The notes beneath the pieces were generated by a model, which worked only from the letters and a program-made list of their open reading frames with translations, searched no databases and was not told the DNA's origin. A stretch of 43,505 bases of DNA. It comes from Bryobacteraceae bacterium (GTDB lineage: Bacteria > Acidobacteriota > Terriglobia > Bryobacterales > Bryobacteraceae). How positions within the stretch are numbered: the stretch's first letter is position 1; each line of letters begins with the position of its first letter. A program made the translations under genes and the position numbers. The DNA is taken from NCBI GenBank assembly GCA_025927575.1, contig JAICLJ010000018.1, positions 1-43,505 on the forward strand. Reading direction: 5' to 3'. Below, one piece after another: positions 32,405 through 39,115 of this stretch.

Positions 32405-33172
32405 ATGCGCTTACAGGGGAAAGTTGCCATCGTAACAGGCGCCTCCACAGGCATCGGCCAGGGCATCGCAGTTCGTTTCGCCAGAGAAGGCGCCGTGGTG
32501 GTTGTGGATTACATCGGCGAGGCCAGCGTCGCGGAGGCGACCATTGCCAAAATCGAATCATTTGGAGGACGCGTGATCGCGGTTCGTGCCGACGTTTCCG
32601 ATTCCGAGCAGGTCGCAAACCTGATTGCCGAATCCGTAAAATCGTTCGGAAAGCTGGATATCATCGTAAACAATGCCGGCATTGAAACGAAGCACGATTT
32701 TGTCGATTTTCCGTTAAACGAAGCGCGGAAAATCATTAACGTAAATCTCGTCGGACCCCTCATCGTGGCGCAGGCAGCGGCCCGGCAGATGATTAAACAG
32801 GGTCACGGTGGGCGGATCGTCAATATTTCTTCCGTTCATGAAGATCTGCCAATGCCGACTAACGCTCCGTATTGCGCGGCCAAGGGTGGCTTGCGAATGC
32901 TCACCAGAACGATCGCTGTTGAGCTTGCCAAACACAACATCACTGTGAACAATATCGGACCAGGCGCCGTTTACACGCCGATCGACGCCGATATCCAGGC
33001 GCAACCCGAACTCGAAAAACTGTTGATGGCCGAAATCCCATTGAACCGGTGGGGTCAACCGGACGAGGTCGCGGGTTTGGCGGTCTATCTCGCCTCGGAT
33101 GAAGCTTCCTATGTGACCGGATCGACCTATTTCATCGACGGCGGCATGCTGCGGCAAGCCGGCAGCTATTAA
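32405..33172 (+). CDS. Short-chain dehydrogenase/reductase, glucose 1-dehydrogenase-like
   Basis: A 255-residue classical SDR with the NAD(P) motif TGASTGIG (11-18), NNAG (89-92), and the catalytic set N114, S142 or S143, Y156 and K160 (ISSVHEDLPMPTNAPYCAAK). The C-terminus SYVTGSTYFIDGGMLRQAGS is typical of the group annotated as glucose 1-dehydrogenase. True substrate specificity cannot be read from the sequence. GGAG lies eight bases before the ATG at 32405. A TTGACA at 32275-32280 upstream may be a -35 box but has no good -10 at normal spacing. The nearby GMC sugar oxidase genes make a sugar or polyol substrate plausible. Confidence 0.9.
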   Translation: MRLQGKVAIVTGASTGIGQGIAVRFAREGAVVVVDYIGEASVAEATIAKIESFGGRVIAVRADVSDSEQVANLIAESVKSFGKLDIIVNNAGIETKHDFVDFPLNEARKIINVNLVGPLIVAQAAARQMIKQGHGGRIVNISSVHEDLPMPTNAPYCAAKGGLRMLTRTIAVELAKHNITVNNIGPGAVYTPIDADIQAQPELEKLLMAEIPLNRWGQPDEVAGLAVYLASDEASYVTGSTYFIDGGMLRQAGSY

Positions 33173-33225
33173 GCTGACAAGGCGACGAGACTGGCGGTGA
33201 CCTCGATACGAGTGCTCCGTCCCGC

Positions 33226-33272
33226 TTTCCCTGTAATCATTCCCTGTGGTATATTCAGTCCTCCCCAGGAGG
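33226..33272 (+). promoter_or_regulatory. Extended -10 promoter and ribosome binding site of the carbonic anhydrase gene
   Basis: TGGTATATT (-10 TATATT at 33250-33255, with the TG extension) follows a weak -35 TTTCCC (33226-33231) by 18 bases. AGGAGG at 33267-33272 is four bases before the TTG at 33277, and decides that start. The predicted leader would be only about 15 bases long. Confidence 0.5.
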
Positions 33273-33276
33273 CAGC

Positions 33277-33975
33277 TTGCGCACTAAATTTGCGTACTTG
33301 ACGATAATCCCTTTTCTTGCGATGTTCGCGGTCGCCCAACAATCCGCCGCGCCGCATCACGGACACGCAGCCCATCCGTCGCAATCGCCGGACAAGATAT
33401 GGTCGGACCTTATGGAGGGCAACAAGCGCTTCGTCGCTGGTGAACTAAAAGCCCGAGCTCTGGTCACTGTTCGCGAGTCGTTGGCAAAGTCACAGCACCC
33501 GAAAGCCATCGTGCTGAGTTGCTCCGACAGTCGCGTGCCTCCGGAGTTGGTCTTCGACCAGACCTTAGGCAACCTGTTCGTTGTGCGCGCGGCCGGAAAT
33601 ATCGCGGGCCCGTTGGGGCTCGCCAGTATGGAGTATGCTTTCGATCACCTCGGCAGCACGGTGTTGGTGGTGCTGGGCCACACCAAGTGCGGGGCGGTCA
33701 CCGCCGCCTGCTCGGGCGAGAAGATGCCAACGGCGAATCTGCAGGCCCTGGTGGACCAGATTCATCCGGCGGTGAAGAAGGTGAAGGGTTCCGCAACGGG
33801 GGACGCGCTAGTCGAAGCAGCAATCAAGGAAAATGTGCACCAGAGCGCGATGGACGTGCTGGCGCACAGCGACGTTTTGCGACACGCCAAAGAACAAGGT
33901 AAATTGACGGTAATCGAGGCGGAGTATCAGTTGGATAACGGAGAAGTAGTCCGGCTGGACAAAACCGCTCACTAA
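33277..33975 (+). CDS. Exported beta-class carbonic anhydrase
   Basis: Interconverts CO2 and bicarbonate. The 232-residue protein has the beta-class zinc ligands C82, H135 and C138 and the D84-R86 dyad (VLSCSDSRVPPE, VVLGHTKCGAV), plus the NLFVVRAAGNI strand. Unlike most beta enzymes it starts with a signal peptide (MRTKFAYLTIIPFLAMFAVA), followed by a His-rich linker (HHGHAAH), so it should act in the periplasm. The start codon is TTG with a strong AGGAGG. It appears to be a single-gene unit; the 175 bases after it hold no supported gene. Confidence 0.92.
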   Translation: MRTKFAYLTIIPFLAMFAVAQQSAAPHHGHAAHPSQSPDKIWSDLMEGNKRFVAGELKARALVTVRESLAKSQHPKAIVLSCSDSRVPPELVFDQTLGNLFVVRAAGNIAGPLGLASMEYAFDHLGSTVLVVLGHTKCGAVTAACSGEKMPTANLQALVDQIHPAVKKVKGSATGDALVEAAIKENVHQSAMDVLAHSDVLRHAKEQGKLTVIEAEYQLDNGEVVRLDKTAH

Positions 33976-34150
33976 AGGCTGCGTAGCCAGGATGGTCAAG
34001 AACATCCGATGAAGGGTTGTCGCGATGCCCCAGAAGCCTGGGGGGTGGGATTGGAGCGCGAGAAGGCGCTACACGGCCTTCGCCCTTGTCGTGATCGTTT
34101 CTCGCGTCGAGGCCGCTGCGTTCCTTTGCGTGCAGGGATACTCGACGTTA

Positions 34151-34717
34151 TTAGTTGTGCGGATGATCGCTGCTACAGCCTGGGAAGCTGTCCCAGGCCA
34201 AACGTCCCGTCGACCCTAGTTCACGCATTCCCTTGAGGGACGACCAATATGCATCGGCCACCCACTCCTTCACGATTTTGAACTGGGCGTGCAGTTGGTT
34301 GTCGCTTTGCGACGCAGCCGCGAGGATTTCATCTTGCTGCGTGGAGTTGAGCTGTCGAAACTGCTGCCGCTGATGAAGTTGCATGGCCTTGTTGTCAAAC
34401 GCCGCAAGCGCCTGGACAAGTTCCCGCTTGTTTTTCTCCGAATCGATCGCGAGTATCGAATCGATCAAGCGGTTGCATTGCGCTTCTTCGCTTCCCGGTA
34501 TGACACGCTCGCCCAGGGCAATCAGCGTTTCATTCTGTTCCGTGCTGAGAAAGCGGGGAGCCCACGCCGCCGCGGCAGTTTCACCGGAGGTCGCGGTGGC
34601 ATGGGTATCATGCTGGGCAGCGGCGGCAGGCATTGCGACGCTCAAAATAGAAGTCGTCTCTAGAAGAACAAGCATCCAGTCACGCCTGCTGAATTCCGAG
34701 TCGCGAATAGTCCCCAC
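34151..34717 (-). CDS. Gluconate 2-dehydrogenase subunit 3 family protein, Tat-type leader
   Basis: The N-terminus has a twin-arginine motif (SEFSRRDWMLVLLE) and a hydrophobic stretch ending AMPAAAAQ, predicting folded export by Tat. The mature part (LSTEQNETLIALGERVIPGS, CNRLIDSILAID, RELVQALAAFDNKAM, LNSTQQDEILAAA) is the Gluconate_2-dh3 helical domain, the small partner of membrane GMC flavoprotein dehydrogenases. GTG at 34717 was taken as start; TTG at 34726 is an alternative, and the open frame itself continues upstream into the GMC gene. It is divergent from the GMC gene with about 24 bases between starts, whereas such subunits usually lie in the same operon. Confidence 0.82.
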   Translation of the reverse strand: MGTIRDSEFSRRDWMLVLLETTSILSVAMPAAAAQHDTHATATSGETAAAAWAPRFLSTEQNETLIALGERVIPGSEEAQCNRLIDSILAIDSEKNKRELVQALAAFDNKAMQLHQRQQFRQLNSTQQDEILAAASQSDNQLHAQFKIVKEWVADAYWSSLKGMRELGSTGRLAWDSFPGCSSDHPHN

Positions 34718-34741
34718 GACCAGCAATATATCATCGAAGTG

Positions 34742-36433
34742 ATGGCCGAAACCAAATACGATGTCATTGTGGTTGGCTCTGGCGCATCCGGGGGTTGGGC
34801 GGCGAAAGTGCTCTCTGAAGGCGGCGCCCATGTCCTTGTGCTCGATTGCGGCCGGCCTCAAGCCGACGCCAACTTCACCGAGCATGTACCCGTTTACCAC
34901 TTGCCCTACCGCAATGTGAAATTTCGCGAACCCGTTTCACCGATCGTCCAGCAAACGCGGCCCATTCAGGGACAATGCTACGCCTGCACCGAGTGGAATT
35001 ATAAGTGGTTCGCCAACGATCACGACGAACCGTATACGACTGCCGAGAACATGCCCTACAGCTACTTCGGCCGCATGCGTGTGGTTGGCGGCCGAACCAA
35101 TGTCTGGGGCCGGCAATGCTATCGCCTGAGCGATCTCGATTTCAAGGCCGCGTCTCACGACGGCTTTGGCGAGGATTGGCCTATCAGCTATAGAGATATC
35201 GCGCCTTATTACGACAAGGTCGAGCGCTACGTGGGCATCACCGGAATGCGCGAAGGCAATGACCTGCTGCCGGACGGACAATATCTCCCGCCCATGGGAA
35301 TGAGTTGCGCTGAATGGCGCGTGCGCGACGTCGCAAAACAAAAGTTCGGGCGTACGATGACGCTGGGCCGTTCGGCTAATTTAACGAAACCGTTGAATGG
35401 CCGCCTGGCTTGCCATTACTGCGGTCCCTGCGAGCGCGGGTGCGTCACTCATTCGTACTTCAATTCCTCGTTCACCACTTTGAAGGATGCACTGGCGACA
35501 GGCAAGTGCGAGTTGCTTACAAATGCCATGGCGTTCAAGGTCCTGATGGACTCTAAAAAGAATCGCGCCACCGGCATTCTCTACATTGATCGCGAGACCA
35601 AGCAACCCAGAGAGGTGCATGCGCGGATCGTTATCTTGGGAGCAGCCGCTTTGGAATCGACGCGCATCCTGCTGAATTCGTCAACTCGCCACTATCCGAA
35701 TGGTTTGGCAAATTCGAGCGGTGTTCTCGGGCATTACTATACCGACAGTCTGAAAGGCGGCGGAGCGGAAGCCACCGTTCCGGATCCCGTTAAAAACTTT
35801 TCCATCGATGGTCCTCAGCGGCCCGATGGCATCTACGTCGTCCGTTTTCGCAATGTGCCGGGCAGCTCGAAAATGAAAGGATTTCTACGCGGCTATGGCA
35901 TGCAGGGCGGCAGCGGAGTCGGATTCAATGCGGCCGCGCCCGGATTTGGTGAAGCCTATAAGAAGGCCGCGAAAGAGCCGGTCGAAACCTTCCGTTTTCT
36001 CGGCTACGGCGAGGCACTCCCGCGTTTTGAAAATTATGTTGAGCTCGACCCGAAGGTTCGCGACATCTTCGGTATCCCTGTGCTCCGCATGCACATCGCC
36101 TGGGGTGACAACGAGCGCAACCTGGTCAAAGATGCCGGCGAGCAAGCAGCCGAAATGCTCGAAGCTGCGGGAATGAAGAATATCAAAATGCAATCTAAAC
36201 TTCATCTTCCCGGCGACGCCAATCACGACGTCGGGACGGCTCGCATGGGCAGCGATCCGAAGAAATCGGTGCTCAATCAGTTCCAGCAGGCTCACGATAT
36301 AAAGAATCTATTTGTGATGGATGGCTCCTGCTTCAATTCGCCGGGCTGCCAGAATCCGACGCTCACGATTATGTCGCTTGCCGTGCGATCCTGCGATTAT
36401 TTAAAAGAAGCGATGCGAAAGAATGAGCTATGA
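34742..36433 (+). CDS. GMC family FAD oxidoreductase (gluconate/sugar dehydrogenase large subunit)
   Basis: A 563-residue GMC flavoprotein: the ADP-binding motif YDVIVVGSGASGGWAAKVLS, the FAD loop MRVVGGRTNVWGRQCYRLS, and the C-terminal active site LHLPGDANHDVGTARMGSDP plus NSPGCQNPTLTIMSLAVRSC. The cysteine cluster CHYCGPCERGC resembles the iron-sulfur site of three-subunit bacterial glucose, sorbitol and gluconate dehydrogenases. It probably oxidises a sugar or polyol, passing electrons to a cytochrome not encoded here, with the divergent subunit 3 as partner that carries it through Tat. The ATG at 34742 was preferred to the GTG one codon earlier. Confidence 0.92.
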   Translation: MAETKYDVIVVGSGASGGWAAKVLSEGGAHVLVLDCGRPQADANFTEHVPVYHLPYRNVKFREPVSPIVQQTRPIQGQCYACTEWNYKWFANDHDEPYTTAENMPYSYFGRMRVVGGRTNVWGRQCYRLSDLDFKAASHDGFGEDWPISYRDIAPYYDKVERYVGITGMREGNDLLPDGQYLPPMGMSCAEWRVRDVAKQKFGRTMTLGRSANLTKPLNGRLACHYCGPCERGCVTHSYFNSSFTTLKDALATGKCELLTNAMAFKVLMDSKKNRATGILYIDRETKQPREVHARIVILGAAALESTRILLNSSTRHYPNGLANSSGVLGHYYTDSLKGGGAEATVPDPVKNFSIDGPQRPDGIYVVRFRNVPGSSKMKGFLRGYGMQGGSGVGFNAAAPGFGEAYKKAAKEPVETFRFLGYGEALPRFENYVELDPKVRDIFGIPVLRMHIAWGDNERNLVKDAGEQAAEMLEAAGMKNIKMQSKLHLPGDANHDVGTARMGSDPKKSVLNQFQQAHDIKNLFVMDGSCFNSPGCQNPTLTIMSLAVRSCDYLKEAMRKNEL

Positions 36434-36635
36434 ACGCGAGTCTCTCAGCTCAGGCGAGCCGCCATTGTTCGATGGTTCGCAGATACCGTTAAAAACGTTC
36501 AGAATGGCGAATGGCGGTAAACCTACGCCGGTCGCCTACCAACTGCATGATGCTCCGCACTATTTCTACATTAGTGATCAGGCATTCGTCGTTCGGGTAA
36601 TCCGGGAGTTCTTGCTGGGCAAAGTAGAGAATTGA
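36423..36635 (+). CDS. Small unknown protein overlapping the GMC gene end
   Basis: A 70-codon frame starting with ATG inside the last codons of the GMC gene (11-base overlap), a classic coupled arrangement. The protein (MSYERESLSSGEPPLFDGSQ at the start, APHYFYISDQAFVVRVIREF near the end) is not recognised. No membrane helix, signal peptide or metal motif is visible. It may be an accessory factor of the dehydrogenase, or the C-terminal remnant of a larger enzyme. Tight coupling and protein-like composition support it being real. Confidence 0.5.
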   Translation: MSYERESLSSGEPPLFDGSQIPLKTFRMANGGKPTPVAYQLHDAPHYFYISDQAFVVRVIREFLLGKVEN

Positions 36636-36684
36636 CGTTTCACGCTTCCTTCCAACCGCCTGCGTGAATGTAGCGGGATGCGTC

Positions 36685-38790
36685 TCAATGCCTGCGCTTC
36701 AGCTCCACAATCGTGACTCTCCGGTTTGTGTCGAATGGCGCTGTCCAGCCCGCCGCGAGTTCGGCCGCGTTGACTTCACCCAGTTTTCGTCCATCCAGAA
36801 TCGAAAGCGCGTCGTATCTGGCGCTGGAAGGAGCCACGGCTTTCACTTCAGCAGTCGATGCGCTGCTGGCATTCCGGAACAGCACGATCAAACCATCCGA
36901 TTCCCGGCTCAGCCTCGCAAAGCCGTCCCAACGCCCTTTTCCCGGCTGCCGCCACGATCCTTGTGGAAAGAACGAATCGGACAACGCCACGCGATTTCTG
37001 AATTCCTTGTACCAGCGAATCCATTTTCCATACCAAGCCTGTTCAGTCTCACTGAGTTGTCTCAGGTCGCCAAGCAACACCGGGCCCGATCCCATGGCTA
37101 CACCTAACCGTTCCTCGGGCGAACCCGTGGGCGCCCGCAGATTTCCGATCAACATGGCTTCAACGGGAATCGAAGGGGCGCGTTCGTACAACAACGTGCG
37201 AGCCTGCACCGGACCGGCGTCGTCCTCGCTGGCATCCGAAACATTGCTGAGCCAGTCCAAATCGGCGCAGCCGAGCAGGGCGGCGTCGATCAGGTGCTTT
37301 TCGCCCCACAGCTCAAACGTATAATCCACCAGCACTTCCGGATGGGCCTCATGGAAGTGCACACCTATATACTGCAAGCCTTCATAGATGCGATCCAGCG
37401 ACTCGGCCCAACTCTTGTGCAGGTGGCCTGGGGCGTTGCACCCCGGCTCCTCGCCATACGTATTGAAAACCGTCGTAAGATCCACTTTCAAATAGCGCGG
37501 GTGATAGCGCTCCACCAAATTGTTCAACCGCTTCAATGCGGCATCCCGATACCCGCTGCCGAGACACATCACGGCTTGCGTGCCAGACGCCGTCTGGGTA
37601 AATTTAGGATGGCCCTCGCGATCGCGGCACGCCCATTCGGGATGCTGGCGGTATTCCGGCGTCTTCACGCTAACCGCCGCCAGCGGAACCCACAAGCCCA
37701 GGCCCATCCCTTTGCCGTTCAGGAGCTTGACCACGCCGTCTACGCCGTCCGGGAAATTCGTTTTATTGTCTTCGTTCGCTCCATATTCCTGCTGCCATCC
37801 ATCGTCAATCGTGAAAATGTCCATGCCCATTCGCGCCGCGATCGGGACCAACTCTCCCACGGTCTTTTCGTTGATGCTGCGCGTAAACGGTTCCCAGGTG
37901 TTATAGAGCCACACCGGCTTGTATGACCCGCCGCGCCGCATGACGACGTCCGACATATAGCCCGGCACTGCCCATCGCGGATCTTCAAATCCATGGTTGT
38001 CCTGAAAGAACACGAGGGAGCTCTTTGCCGACTCAAACGTCTCGCCCGGTTGCACGCTGCGCTCGAACGGGAAAAGATCGGTGTCGTACATCACCTTCAG
38101 CCCTTCCCGCCAACCTTGTCCCACTTCGGTGCGCTTCAGGTATCCCGGCGCTTCGTTGATCACGCTCACGCCTTCGCCTGTCCGCGAATTTCGCAGGAAC
38201 ATCCCCGCATCGGAAGCGCGCCCCGTGAAAAAGAGTGCTTGCGGCGCCGCGCCGTAGCCTGCCGAAAGCTGCAAGTCTCCCGGCGATCCCGCGCCTAGGC
38301 TCAGAGCTTCAAAGCACAGGTGAGTCAGCGTGATGGCGCTCTTACTCTTATTGGTCATCGAGATCCATTTGCGAATCGCGGGGTAACGGTCGAACACCGC
38401 GTAATACACTGTCACATCCAGCATGCCCTTGCGATCATGCAGCACGACGCGCAGCGCTCGTCCTCCATCGATTGCGATGCTTTCGGCACTTCCGAAACGG
38501 AACGACCGATGGCCGTCCAGGTGATTGCCGTTTGCGGAAAAGCTGAATTCGGGTCCAAATTCATTCTTTTGCCGGCCGTAAGCCGTGAAATCCGTGCCGC
38601 TCGACTTGCGGACGAGCGACTCGGTCCGCAGCCCGTTGTCTTCCGAAAACGATACGGTCCGTTCGATGAAATCGTTTCCGATGCGCCAGCGGTTTCCCTG
38701 CTGCTCCATCCGGACATAAGCCGGAGCGGCAAACACTGGCGCCGCTACACACGCGGCTAACACGACGAGAAGCGCAGAATGGGAACGCAT
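36685..38790 (-). CDS. Secreted alpha-galactosidase (GH36-type, clan GH-D)
   Basis: A 701-residue exported enzyme with signal peptide MRSHSALLVVLAACVAAPVF (cleavage near AFA-AP). An N-terminal beta-sandwich is followed by the TIM barrel: KPVWLYNTWEPF, MDIFTIDDGWQQEYG, GLGLWVPLAAVS, the probable nucleophile D437 in PRYLKVDLTTVFN, DYTFELWGEKHLIDAALLG, and the probable acid/base D519 in LSNVSDASED. A C-terminal beta domain ends the protein. It is only distantly similar to the alpha-galactosidase at 5381, differing around both catalytic residues, so it belongs to another GH36 branch and may prefer a different galactoside. It stands alone on the minus strand. Confidence 0.88.
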   Translation of the reverse strand: MRSHSALLVVLAACVAAPVFAAPAYVRMEQQGNRWRIGNDFIERTVSFSEDNGLRTESLVRKSSGTDFTAYGRQKNEFGPEFSFSANGNHLDGHRSFRFGSAESIAIDGGRALRVVLHDRKGMLDVTVYYAVFDRYPAIRKWISMTNKSKSAITLTHLCFEALSLGAGSPGDLQLSAGYGAAPQALFFTGRASDAGMFLRNSRTGEGVSVINEAPGYLKRTEVGQGWREGLKVMYDTDLFPFERSVQPGETFESAKSSLVFFQDNHGFEDPRWAVPGYMSDVVMRRGGSYKPVWLYNTWEPFTRSINEKTVGELVPIAARMGMDIFTIDDGWQQEYGANEDNKTNFPDGVDGVVKLLNGKGMGLGLWVPLAAVSVKTPEYRQHPEWACRDREGHPKFTQTASGTQAVMCLGSGYRDAALKRLNNLVERYHPRYLKVDLTTVFNTYGEEPGCNAPGHLHKSWAESLDRIYEGLQYIGVHFHEAHPEVLVDYTFELWGEKHLIDAALLGCADLDWLSNVSDASEDDAGPVQARTLLYERAPSIPVEAMLIGNLRAPTGSPEERLGVAMGSGPVLLGDLRQLSETEQAWYGKWIRWYKEFRNRVALSDSFFPQGSWRQPGKGRWDGFARLSRESDGLIVLFRNASSASTAEVKAVAPSSARYDALSILDGRKLGEVNAAELAAGWTAPFDTNRRVTIVELKRRH

Positions 38791-39115
38791 GGATATTCTG
38801 TCTACTCTATCGCGGGTGTTGTCGCCGCGGTTGGGTCACGAAACAACGTGAGGCGGACAATTCGAGCCGGTTTATAGGTGGAGGTCCGTCTTTGGGCGCT
38901 TGTCTGGTTGAGGTCGCTTTATCGCTAACCTTGTTCAGACAGGCAAAGAACATGATGTTGTCTGAAACCCGAGGCCTCGATTACGATACTTGTAATTGAT
39001 TGTGCTTATTTGCGTCCCCATGGTGGCTGCCGATCCGTTCAGAGCGGCGACGCAGCCGGGAACGACGGCAATACTTATTAGTTCCGCGGCAACCGGTCTC
39101 TAGAGCAGTTTCGAC
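38791..39115. other. 325-base divergent intergenic region with an inverted repeat
   Basis: This lies between the start codons of the secreted alpha-galactosidase and the P-type ATPase. No gene is supported. It holds a perfect inverted repeat, TTCAGACA (38934-38941) and TGTCTGAA (38959-38966), with 17 bases between; another TGTCTG lies at 38911-38916. This could be an operator for either gene. I saw no CueR-like or CsoR-like copper operator by eye. Confidence 0.45.

Noticed and set aside
34009-34236. Small plus-strand frames after the carbonic anhydrase gene
   Set aside because: Arg/Cys-rich translations that overlap the 3' end of the subunit 3 gene; no start signal or similarity.
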